DNA of 64,000 nucleotides from Cunninghamella blakesleeana. Its lineage: Eukaryota; Mucoromycota; Mucoromycetes; Mucorales; Cunninghamellaceae. Below are positions 1-8,468 of the stretch, piece after piece; the first letter of the stretch is position 1, and every line of letters begins with the position of its first letter. The notes beneath the pieces are model-generated. The model was not told the origin of the DNA. It searched no databases and saw nothing but the letters and a program-made list of their open reading frames with translations. Position numbers and translations under genes: made by a program. The stretch lies in assembly GCA_017871115.1 (NCBI GenBank), contig JAFCIZ010000007.1, forward strand, positions 2,728,001 to 2,792,000, read 5' to 3'.

Positions 1-377
1 AATCGGTATTGAATATCATAAAGATGGTTATTAATAATCTTTGCCTGTGTTGATTGACTAACTTTGATTGATTTTGGTGGTTCATATGTGCGAAGAGTGT
101 TTTTAGGGCAATCGAATATAAAACGGCGACGATCTGTATCCAGTAAAGTATGACGAAAGAAATCCTTTTGTATATAAGGGCATTGTTGTAACATATCGGC
201 TGTAGGTGTGAAATCTGCACCAGGAAAACGGATTTGTACATTAGGATCTTCATTATAAAAAGGATAATTGGAAGAAGAGGTTTCCAATTGCTCAATTCTT
301 TGGAGAAGATTAATGGCCCATTGTGGAGCTTGTTCATTAGAATTATTAGGAACATTATTAGATTCGTTAGTAGACAT
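1..377 (-). CDS. 5' part of a retroelement gag-like protein (window edge)
   Basis: Reading leftwards from an ATG at 377, the minus strand is open for about 125 codons and runs off the window. The protein starts with a Ser/Asn-rich head, then a short helix-like segment around QWAINLLQRIEQLE and a block with FFRHTL, DRRRF and CPKNTL motifs. From memory this pattern is common in repeated Mucoromycota proteins tied to DIRS-like tyrosine-recombinase retroelements; that assignment is tentative because no search was possible. A run of more than 20 A (428-459, poly-T on the coding strand) lies just upstream. It could instead be a host gene. The ORF itself is solid; the family is uncertain. Confidence 0.5.
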   Translation of the reverse strand, partial: MSTNESNNVPNNSNEQAPQWAINLLQRIEQLETSSSNYPFYNEDPNVQIRFPGADFTPTADMLQQCPYIQKDFFRHTLLDTDRRRFIFDCPKNTLRTYEPPKSIKVSQSTQAKIINNHLYDIQYR

Positions 378-427
378 AATCAACGACGGAAGTCCAGTGC
401 GTAGTAAAATAGTCGAACGAAAAGAAG

Positions 428-461
<34 letters not shown>

Positions 462-604
462 ATTTTATAATAATTTTTAAAACTCAGTAGTAAAATTGTT
501 CGATCTAAATAAAGGAAAAGAATGATAACAACAACTAATATCACGAAAAGCGAAGTGTAATACTACTGATCTAAATCATTTAAACTCTTTACTACTTATT
601 TTAC
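378..604. other. Intergenic, poly-A tract upstream of the minus-strand gene
   Basis: No gene is seen. The stretch holds an uninterrupted A run near 428-459 and AT-rich sequence. The small plus-strand ORF across 268-480 is an antisense shadow ending in this A run. The recognisable LTR sequence begins at about 605. Confidence 0.5.
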
Positions 605-1400
605 TCGGCGGTCATTAAACTTTTGCTTTAATCCTGCTTATATTTTACTTATAATCATTATTTTATTTTCTTTTATTTTTTTATTTTATTTTATTTTTTT
701 TAATTTTCTATTCCTTTATATTAAGTCGTTCTACTTATAAAACAGGAACTGGTGCTCACTGGAAACTTATTATATACTCCAAATATAACTTATAATACTC
801 ATTCCTCATTTCAAAAATAAATCTTAACCAAAAACCCACATAACACTATAAAAGGAAATTCTATTTTTCAAACAACTGTTGCGCGATGGGTTCGCTTGGA
901 TTATTTTAAAATCCAGTCCAACACTTTGATTGGCTAATATTTTTCTAGCATTTTTCTTACCACTTTTGATGTTAATTTTATTTAACATTTTTCATGCTAA
1001 TTTTTATTATTATTTTTATTAACAAAATTTATATCACTTATTTCATAATACACTTATCAACACTTTTAATATCATTATTGATATTAAAAATGGAATATCT
1101 AATTTTTATTTTAGTATAAATACTCGACCTTTTTTTCAATTTTTTGAAAAAACTTTAGTTAATTTTTATTATAATAATAAAGTACTTATATTAAAACAAA
1201 TAAGTCTATTAACTCATCTTTTTAGCTAAAGATTATATTTATTATTAATATTGTTGATTACTATCCAATATTACTTTATATTATAATATTATAATAATCG
1301 TTGATCTTTATCCGATATTATATTTATTTTATTTTATTTTAAATTTATTACTTTGTTTATATAATTGTTGATCTTTATCCAATTATATAGTTTATTTTAT

Positions 1401-2112
1401 TGTCGCGCAGGATAATGATCCTACCGGTGTTTAAAAAGTTTTTTTAACTTTTGTTTTAATTGGTCAAGCTCACATCCACAGATGTACATCCACAACCGCA
1501 CATCCACAGACGCACATCCACAGATGTACATCCACAACCGCACATCCTTGACCGTATGACTTCTTTCTCTCTCTCTAAAATAAATTTTGTTTTAATATAA
1601 ATAGGAAAGAATATTTTTCTTTCTCTTTTGTTTTTTTTACTTTGTCAAATTTTTAAATAATATTTTATATAATAAATATTTTATTTGTCCAAACTAATTT
1701 TTATTTTTATTTTATTTTAATTTTATATTAATTTCTTAATTGAAATCATTTTTATTACTATAACAAGTATATTTTATTTCTTAAGTGAAATCTCTTTTTA
1801 TTTATATACAACATATATAAACTTTTATATTTTATTTTTAATTTTATTATTACTTTATTTGATTATTACTCTTTTTATATAATAATCTATTCTCTGACTT
1901 TTAAGTTCATTTGCATATACTTTTGAATTTTTTTAAATATTTTATTTTATTTTATCTTTTTATTTATCTTTTACTTTTTATTATATTAAGTCGTTCTACT
2001 TATAAAACAAGAACTGGTGCTCACTGGAATTATCTTATTTATAGTTAATATAAATACAAACTCTCTTATTTTATTTTAACAAAAATAACTCTTACCAAAA
2101 ACACACACAACA
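1401..2112 (+). repeat. Solo LTR D nested in LTR B
   Basis: This 712-bp LTR starts TGTCGCGCAGG, ends ACACAACA at 2112, and is flanked by TTAT on both sides (low-complexity, so weak as a duplication). It interrupts LTR B in sequence that is continuous in the element 1 and 2 LTRs. It carries six 14-bp tandem repeats, a TATAAATAG box near 1598, the hairpin GTTCT/AGAAC and TGGTGCTCACTGG (2015-2027). LTR C is its relative. Confidence 0.75.
1471..1554 (+). repeat. 14-bp tandem repeat, six units, in LTR D
   Basis: Six consecutive 14-bp units of the type CACATCCACAGATG, alternating with TACATCCACAACCG, about 70 bp inside the LTR and upstream of its TATA box. The position suggests a U3 enhancer-like array. 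Confidence 0.9.
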
Positions 2113-2310
2113 TTATTTTATTTTATTATTTTATTTTTATTTTAAACTATTAATCTAAACTAAGTTGTATCTACTTATAAAACAAGATACTGGTGCTCAC
2201 TGACAACTAAATTAAACTATAAAACTATCTACTTTCCAAAACTATAAAAGGAAATTCTACTTTTCAAACAACCCAAAATTTACACAACACAACCAAAAAT
2301 TTACACAACA

Positions 2311-2481
2311 TAGGAGACTAAGGGTTTAAATGAAAGAGGTTAAAAAGGAAAATGCCCTTTAAAATTCCGCTAATCGCATCGACAATTTTGATTGAACTGG
2401 TTAAATATTTACCCGGGAAAGACTTCTGTTAGCAATAATGCTCTTTAATATTTTTTTTTTCCTTATTTGGGCCTGATTTTG
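2311..2481. other. Spacer between LTR A and LTR C
   Basis: No ORF or recognised repeat. It holds a poly-T run near 2451-2460. It may be host sequence or an internal remnant of an old element; nothing decides this. Confidence 0.4.
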
Positions 2482-2491
2482 TGTTACTGGT

Positions 2492-2603
2492 GCCATGACT
2501 CCAGAGCCATAACTCCAGTGTCATGACTCCGGTGCTATGACTCCAGCGTCATGACTCCGGTGCTATGACTCCAGCGTCATGACTCCAGCGTTATGACTCC
2601 AAA
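2492..2603 (+). repeat. 14-bp tandem repeat, eight units, with TGACTCC cores, in LTR C
   Basis: Eight 14-bp units of the form GTCATGACTCCAGC. Seven carry TGACTCC, and the second reads TAACTCC. The core is close to the Gcn4/AP-1 site TGACTCA, so this may be a bZIP-responsive U3 array; that is inference from the core alone. Confidence 0.9.
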
Positions 2604-3052
2604 CTTTATTTTATCTCTCCTCACTCTCATAAATTTTTAATTTTTATCTTTTTTTTTTGTATAAATAGAATCATTTTTTTTCTCTTTCTTTCTCTTAAAT
2701 TGTCAAATTTTTATAATAAATTATTATCTATTAAATAATTATTGAACTTGTCCACTTTATAAATCATATTTTATAATTTTAACTTATTTTACTTATAACT
2801 CATTCAAGTTACTGAATTTATCTATTTTTTTATAACAAACCATATTATTTTATTTTACATTTTTATATTTATTTACTTAAATATTTTTCAACCACTCAAA
2901 TTTAAATTACTTTTTTTAAATTTTCTTATTATATTTATTTTATATTGCGGTTACTGAAATCTCTCTTTAATCCTGCAATTATATTACACCTTTTAAAATT
3001 TTTATTTTTTTATTTCTTTATTTTTACTTTATTTTATTTTATTTTTTTATTC

Positions 3053-3687
3053 TGTTATGAAGTGGATTCGTTTGGATCACTTCAAAAACGGTGTTTAAAT
3101 TTTAAACCTTATTTTATACTTTTACCTTTCATGGGAAGATAAAAAGTTTATATATTACTTTTACTTTCTCTTGGAAGATAAAAAGTTCTATACTTTTACC
3201 TTCTCTCAGAAGATAAAAAGTCAAACCTTATTTCTAAAAAATAGTATAAATACTCGACATTTTTATTTTTATTTTTGAAAAATCAGTTAATTTGAAATAA
3301 AGATTTTTATATATTAAATTCTCTTAACTCATCTTTTTAGCTAAAGATTATATTTATTTTATATTAATATTGTTGATTACTATCCAATATTATTTTATAT
3401 TATATTATTATAATAATCGTTGATCTTTATCCGATATTATATTTATTTTATTTTAATTTTATTATTTTGTCTATATAATTGTTGATCTTTATCCAATTAT
3501 ATAATTTATTTTATTTTATTTTATTATTTTATTTTTATTTTAAACTATCAATCTAAACTAAGTTGTATCTACTTATAAAACAAGATACTGGTGCTCACTG
3601 ACGACTAAACTAAACTACAAAACTATCTACTTTCCAAAACTATAAAAGGAAATTCTACTTTTCAAACAACCAAAAATTTACACAACA
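3053..3687 (+). repeat. Element 1 5' LTR
   Basis: 635 bp, starts TGTTATGAAGTGG and ends TTTACACAACA. TATAAATA at 3245-3252 is the likely promoter, putting U3 at about 190-220 bp. Three short repeats with GGAAGATAAAAAG or AGAAGATAAAAAG lie in U3. The downstream part is shared with element 2 and LTR B and carries a hairpin with arms GTATCT (3565-3570) and AGATAC (3583-3588), followed by TGGTGCTCACTG (3589-3600). Confidence 0.93.
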
Positions 3688-3692
3688 TATTT

Positions 3693-3710
3693 TGGTGCTC
3701 ACTGGCGGGG
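3693..3710 (+). promoter_or_regulatory. Element 1 primer-binding site
   Basis: TGGTGCTCACTGGCGGGG begins 5 nt after the LTR end. Its complement ends in CCA and has the layout of a tRNA 3' end: discriminator A, a 7-nt acceptor strand AGTGAGC, then a T-stem strand. It does not match the initiator tRNA-Met at 17466-17537, whose 3' end is TTCAGCTA. The matching host tRNA is not in the window. Confidence 0.75.
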
Positions 3711-3880
3711 TAATACTAAAAATCGGGGGATATACTAAAAATCCAGGGAAACACTAATTATCAAGGAATAACTAAATCTATAAAAGAATATAATCAAGAA
3801 TACTTAAATTCAAGTAAACAACTACTTTAAAAATATACAAACTTTATCATCCTATTTCAAAAACTTATCTTTATATTCCA

Positions 3881-4987
3881 ATGGAAAATCCACAAAAATC
3901 AAGTATCGAGCAAACCGCGTTGGAAAATCATGATTATCACCATGATCCTAACCTTGCTGCTAAGCTGAAGCTTAATCTTTTAACTTTTTCAGGTTCTGAT
4001 GACGAAGACTTTCGTTATTTTGAAAAGTCCTTGGAAAATTATTTTAAATTATCTAGAGTTGGTATGGATAGAAGGGCAATTATCTTGAAGGTGCAATTGT
4101 CTGGTCCTGCTGAATTCTATTTTGAACAATTAGAACAAGATCCTAATATGGCTAATGATTATCAAAAATTGATGAATGCTTTAAGGGAAAAGTATGTCAC
4201 CAAAGAATTGATATTATCATACGAAATTGCACTTGGTACTATTAAACAAGGCAATGACGAAAGACCAAAGAACTTTTTGGCACGTATCCAAGAAATGGCA
4301 AGATTGGCACAATTGAAGGATGACCATATTATATTGATGAGATTCCGTGCTGGTTTAAAAGAAGAAATCAGAATACACTGTATGGATCAAGGTGCTGAAA
4401 CATTGAATCAATGGTATAACTATGCTGAAAATTGGTGGAAGACAAGACATATACAATCATTACCATCTGTATGTAATCTTACCAATGCTAATAGATTTGC
4501 TGGAGGCCATAAAAAGAAGTCAAATAATAATTATGGTGATCATAATGGCAATATATCATTAAATACAGCTGAACATGTTGATGGAGAATCTGCATTCATG
4601 CAAAAACTTTTAGGTCATATGGAAAAATTGATAAACACCAAATTGGAAGACAAAAGAGGTTCGTACAATAACCAAAGAAACAACAACAATAATACTCGTA
4701 ACAACCAAACATATAATGGACCTAATAATTACAACAGAAATAATAATCAAAAATACAGAAATAATCAGTATAACAATTATCGTCAATATAATAATAATAA
4801 TAACAACAACAATAATCATAATTATAACAATCAATATTTACCTGAAGATAATTATAACAACAGAGATTATTATTACCAAGGAAATCAAATGCAGAAATAT
4901 AATAATTATAATCCACAACAAAATAATTATAATAATCCACCAAATAATAATCAAAACAACACACCAGTTAATGGTTCAAAAAACTAA
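3881..4987 (+). CDS. Gag of element 1 (368 aa)
   Basis: Structural protein that packages the retrotransposon RNA. Residues about 25-185 form a retrotransposon-gag-type helical domain (the FRYFEKSLENYFKLSRV and MRFRAGLKEEIR regions). The C-terminal third is an Asn/Tyr-rich low-complexity tail with no CCHC zinc knuckle, so nucleic acid binding may rest on the disordered basic/Asn tail. The last codons are TCA AAA AAC TAA, a -1 slippery site directly before the stop. Element 2 gag is nearly the same, with small length changes in the Asn tracts. Confidence 0.9.
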   Translation: MENPQKSSIEQTALENHDYHHDPNLAAKLKLNLLTFSGSDDEDFRYFEKSLENYFKLSRVGMDRRAIILKVQLSGPAEFYFEQLEQDPNMANDYQKLMNALREKYVTKELILSYEIALGTIKQGNDERPKNFLARIQEMARLAQLKDDHIILMRFRAGLKEEIRIHCMDQGAETLNQWYNYAENWWKTRHIQSLPSVCNLTNANRFAGGHKKKSNNNYGDHNGNISLNTAEHVDGESAFMQKLLGHMEKLINTKLEDKRGSYNNQRNNNNNTRNNQTYNGPNNYNRNNNQKYRNNQYNNYRQYNNNNNNNNNHNYNNQYLPEDNYNNRDYYYQGNQMQKYNNYNPQQNNYNNPPNNNQNNTPVNGSKN

Positions 4988-5027
4988 ATAGGGCAATTGT
5001 AACAGATGGTCAATTGGGAATCCCTAT
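4978..5027 (+). promoter_or_regulatory. -1 ribosomal frameshift signal between gag and pol (element 1)
   Basis: The heptamer A AAA AAC (4978-4984) is a canonical -1 slippery site in the gag frame, followed at once by the gag stop TAA. Three nt further on, ATAGGGCAATTG (4988-4999) can pair with CAATTG (5011-5016) and CCCTAT (5022-5027): a 12-bp stem with an 11-nt loop and a 5-nt bulge, suited to stimulate slippage. The -1 frame is open from 4972 straight into pol. Confidence 0.8.
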
Positions 5028-8000
5028 TACAAAATCCATCCATCCAAATAATAATCAACTATATCAAGAAAATAATATTAATAAATATCACAACTATAAT
5101 ACACCAAATAACTCCAACATAAATACACGAAATTATAATACAAATACTTACGTTCCACACAACATAATGGACAACCATAATGATTATTTATCAGCACAAA
5201 ATCATTATTATCTTCAAAATATATTAGATAGTGATCAAGAAATCAATGATTGTGATTTTAATGTTGCTGCAAATCCAAAACCACCAGTTGTTGAAAAAGC
5301 AATAAGAAAACCACGTACAAGGAAGACTATAGAAAAACCAAGTACATCAGCAGCTGCTACAAAATCTATTCCACAACAAATACAACAAGATATTCGTGAT
5401 CATACACATGTTCCACCACAAAATAATCCATTTTTCCAAAACGTATTTTCACAGCATCCAAATCAAGATGTAGCTGAACCTTCTAAATCAAATAATAATG
5501 ATATGATGGAAGAAGTACAAGTAATAAATGATAAAAGGAAAAAAGTATCCATTCAAGAACCACCTGTTGATAAAAAGAAGAAGACACCAAAAAGGAAATC
5601 ACAACCATTATCAATAAATTATAATATTTCTGAAGATATATTACATCAAAAAGCTAATATTAATGTTGGTGACCTTATAACTATATCTGCTCCATTAAGA
5701 AGAGAATTGATTACAGCTTGTAGACAATCAAGAATAAAAAGACCAATTGATAAAGGTAAAGAAAAAGATGTACAATTAAATTCTATTGATAATAGTGATG
5801 TTGTAACTACCGCTGCATATGCCGATATAATGGTGAATGATGTAAAGGTTACTGGATTAATTGATTGTGGAGCTGCAAGAGCTTGTATGTCCAGGGCAAT
5901 GATGAAATCATTAGATCTAGAAATTGATGCACCATCTACAAGTATTTTTGTAATGGGAAATGGTACTAAACAACCTGCACTAGGTGTAATTCATGATGTT
6001 CCTATTACTGTTGGTGAAGGGTTAACTATACCAATTGATGTTGAAGTATTACCAAAGTGTCCACAACATATAGTGTTAGGTACTAGTTGGTTGGATCATG
6101 CACAAGCAGTAATAAACTTTAAAACAGGTACCTTAAAGGTGACTTATAAACGTCGTACACAAGAAATTCCAATTACCTATATAAAAACAAATGAACGTCC
6201 ATATACATATCAACGTGTTACAAATGTTAAATATGAATTGGAACAGCCACAAGGTGAAGAAGTAGCTGAAAATCTATCAAATACTAGTGAATCTGAAGAT
6301 GATACTGATTCTAATGATGAAGATTCGATTGATGACGAAGAATCTACTGATAGTAATGAAGAAGATGCTGTACAAGATGATGAAGACTTTTATCTAATGG
6401 ATGATCATGAAAAAAGTCCAGTAATCCAAACACGTCCAAATAAAGATGAAGGTACTATGATGATATTAAGTGGAAATACTGGTTTATCAATACCACCTTA
6501 TCATATTTGTCAAATCAACTATGCTATTGATGAAAATATAATCGTTCCACATTTTAAACATCTTGATGAATTTTTGGATAAACATGAAGACTTTGATGTA
6601 ATCTTGGAAATTATCAATAAAACTGAAGACATGATGGAAATACCGCCAAACAACATACTAGGTGAATTCATAAATAGAAAACAATTTCCAATACAAAAGG
6701 ATCCATATGTCGAATATACTGGTTATGATTTTGAGGACCACTATAGAGAATTACCACCTTCTCTGCTGGAAGATGATACTGAAGAAATTATTCTTGATCC
6801 AAATATAAAAGGAAAAATCCAAATGGGTGACATACCTGAAGAATACAAAAAGAAATTTTATAAATTAATACACCACTATCAAGATATCTTTGATTGGAAT
6901 AATGATAAAATGGGAAAAACTACATTAATAGAACACGAAATAATATTAAAAGAAAATACATTACCTATCAGACACAGACCATATAGATTGGGACCAAGTG
7001 AACAAGAATATTTGAAGAATGAATTAGACCGTCTTTGTAAATTGGGAATTATAAAACCTTCAAATTCTCCTTTTACTGCACCAATTATTTTAGTCAAAAA
7101 GAAGAATGGTGAATATCGTATGGTAGTTGACTATCGTAAACTGAATACACATACAAAAGTTGATTCATATCCACTACCACGTATTGATGATCTAATTGAC
7201 GAACTTGGAAAATCAAAAATATTTTCTGCTTTGGATTTAAGATCTGGTTTCCATCAAGTTCCATTAAAAGAATCAAGTAAAGAATTAACTGGCTTTACAA
7301 CTAAATTTGGTACTTATCAATATGAAATGCTGCCAATGGGATTGGTGAATAGTCCTGCTACTTTCCAAAGATTAATTGATATCTGTTATAAAGATTTGCT
7401 GCATAGTAATCTAGTCGCATTTATTGATGATCTTAATGTACATTCCAAAAACTTGGATCAACACCTAATTGACTTGGAAAGATTATTCGAATACACTAGA
7501 AGAGGTGGATTGGTATTTAATATTGAAAAGTGTATATTCTTTAAAGATGAATTAAAATTTTTAGGCTATATAATAACTGCTGAAGGAATCAAGACTGATC
7601 CAGATAAAATTGCAAAGGTTAAAGATTATCCAATACCAAAAACAATTAAACAAGTTAGAGGCTTTTTAGGTTTAGCTTCATATTACAGAAGATTTGTAAA
7701 AGGATTTGCTGCTACTGCTAGGCCATTACATGATCAAACAAAAACCAAAAAGAGAATACCATGGACAGAAGATACAACAAAAGCTTTTGAAAAATTAAAG
7801 GAGAATCTAATCAATGCTCCAATATTAAGAAGACCTGATTTTGATAAACCATTCATTGTTGTATGCGATGCTTCACAACTAGGATTAGGTTCTATATTAA
7901 CACAACTAGATGACGATGGTCGTGAACATCCAATAATATTTGCTAGTAGAGGATTGAAGAATAGTGAATTAAACTATGGTGCTACTAAATTAGAATGTCT

Positions 8001-8223
8001 TGCCTTGGTATGGAGTTTACAAATATTCAGACCGTATTTATTGGGAAAGAAGTTTACTGTTATATCTGATCATTCGCCGTTAAGATGGTTAATTGAATCA
8101 CCAAAAGTTACTGGAATTGTTGCAAGATGGATCACATATTTAGCCGATTATGAATTTGAAATCAAATATAGAGCTGGAAGAAAACAAGAAGCTGCTGATT
8201 TTCTTTCAAGGCTAGGCTACTAA
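4984..8223 (+). CDS. Pol of element 1: protease, reverse transcriptase, RNase H
   Basis: Made by -1 frameshift from gag; there is no in-frame ATG near the start. After an Asn/Pro-rich linker comes an aspartic protease with LIDCGAARAC (near 5858; DCGA in place of the usual DTGA/DSGA), an acidic linker, then RT with the FIDD catalytic box near 7430. RNase H follows, with acidic residues in VVCDAS, KLECLA, VISDHS and EAADFLSR. The ORF ends right after RNase H: integrase is not part of this polyprotein but lies in the next ORF. Numbering from the TTG at 5014 gives 1069 codons. Confidence 0.9.
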   Translation, partial: LNRAIVTDGQLGIPITKSIHPNNNQLYQENNINKYHNYNTPNNSNINTRNYNTNTYVPHNIMDNHNDYLSAQNHYYLQNILDSDQEINDCDFNVAANPKPPVVEKAIRKPRTRKTIEKPSTSAAATKSIPQQIQQDIRDHTHVPPQNNPFFQNVFSQHPNQDVAEPSKSNNNDMMEEVQVINDKRKKVSIQEPPVDKKKKTPKRKSQPLSINYNISEDILHQKANINVGDLITISAPLRRELITACRQSRIKRPIDKGKEKDVQLNSIDNSDVVTTAAYADIMVNDVKVTGLIDCGAARACMSRAMMKSLDLEIDAPSTSIFVMGNGTKQPALGVIHDVPITVGEGLTIPIDVEVLPKCPQHIVLGTSWLDHAQAVINFKTGTLKVTYKRRTQEIPITYIKTNERPYTYQRVTNVKYELEQPQGEEVAENLSNTSESEDDTDSNDEDSIDDEESTDSNEEDAVQDDEDFYLMDDHEKSPVIQTRPNKDEGTMMILSGNTGLSIPPYHICQINYAIDENIIVPHFKHLDEFLDKHEDFDVILEIINKTEDMMEIPPNNILGEFINRKQFPIQKDPYVEYTGYDFEDHYRELPPSLLEDDTEEIILDPNIKGKIQMGDIPEEYKKKFYKLIHHYQDIFDWNNDKMGKTTLIEHEIILKENTLPIRHRPYRLGPSEQEYLKNELDRLCKLGIIKPSNSPFTAPIILVKKKNGEYRMVVDYRKLNTHTKVDSYPLPRIDDLIDELGKSKIFSALDLRSGFHQVPLKESSKELTGFTTKFGTYQYEMLPMGLVNSPATFQRLIDICYKDLLHSNLVAFIDDLNVHSKNLDQHLIDLERLFEYTRRGGLVFNIEKCIFFKDELKFLGYIITAEGIKTDPDKIAKVKDYPIPKTIKQVRGFLGLASYYRRFVKGFAATARPLHDQTKTKKRIPWTEDTTKAFEKLKENLINAPILRRPDFDKPFIVVCDASQLGLGSILTQLDDDGREHPIIFASRGLKNSELNYGATKLECLALVWSLQIFRPYLLGKKFTVISDHSPLRWLIESPKVTGIVARWITYLADYEFEIKYRAGRKQEAADFLSRLGY

Positions 8224-8468
8224 AATAACAAAATGCATAAATATAAATACATATATATATAAAAAAAAAAAACAAAAAACAAAAACAAACAAAAACAAAA
8301 AAAAAAAATTCAATTACTTACTACTCGACCAAGTTTTGCTGAAGTCGTAAAAAGCTGCATACCTACACTTATAATCGATCAACACTATTTATCAGTATTA
8401 CTAAAATATTATTCAACAATATATTCAAGAATCTAAATACAAGAAATTTACAACAAATATCAGTAAAA
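8224..8468 (+). other. A-rich spacer between pol and integrase
   Basis: A 245-nt gap with an A/C-rich tract (8262-8308) in which all three frames carry stops. It separates RNase H from integrase, normally fused in this class. It could act as an A-rich internal entry leader, contain a splice acceptor (TTTATCAG near 8390) or an internal promoter; nothing decides between these. Confidence 0.6.

Larger units (their letters stand above)
877..2289 (+). repeat. Solo LTR B (split by LTR D)
   Basis: The LTR starts TGTTGCGCGATGG and ends ACACAACA at 2289. It is flanked by a perfect CAAC target duplication (873-876, 2290-2293). Removing the nested LTR D and its duplication leaves about 697 bp. The first 60 bp read in frame as a protein tail (VARWVRLDYFK... 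then stop) homologous to the end of element 1 ORF3. A TATAAATA box near 1117-1124 and the downstream half match the LTRs of elements 1 and 2, so it is a solo LTR of a third related family. Confidence 0.8.
605..2310 (+). repeat. Old LTR A, 5'-truncated and split by LTR B
   Basis: The segments about 605-876 and 2294-2310 together resemble LTR C. Both share an ATCCTGC block near the left, a T-rich stretch, the TATTAAGTCGTTCTACTT block, the motif TGGTGCTCACTGG (750-762 here) and an end in ACACAACA (2310). The two pieces are separated by solo LTR B with a CAAC duplication (873-876 and 2290-2293). The 5' boundary is unclear; compared with LTR D (712 bp) several hundred bases are missing on the left. 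Confidence 0.6.

Noticed and set aside
1471..2603. 14-bp repeats as a CRISPR array
   Set aside because: Units are contiguous with no spacers, are too short, and lie in eukaryotic LTRs.
2945..3142. 65-aa plus-strand ORF
   Set aside because: It runs across the LTR C / element 1 insertion junction and is mostly Phe/Leu from T-rich DNA.
4610..4991. Extra plus- and minus-strand ORFs over the gag tail (also 12948-13250)
   Set aside because: They are Ile/Tyr/Asn-rich shadows of the AAT/AAC codon runs that encode the Asn-rich gag tail.
5014..5016. TTG as the true start of element 1 pol
   Set aside because: The frame is open back to 4972 and fits a -1 frameshift from gag; a near-cognate start is not needed.
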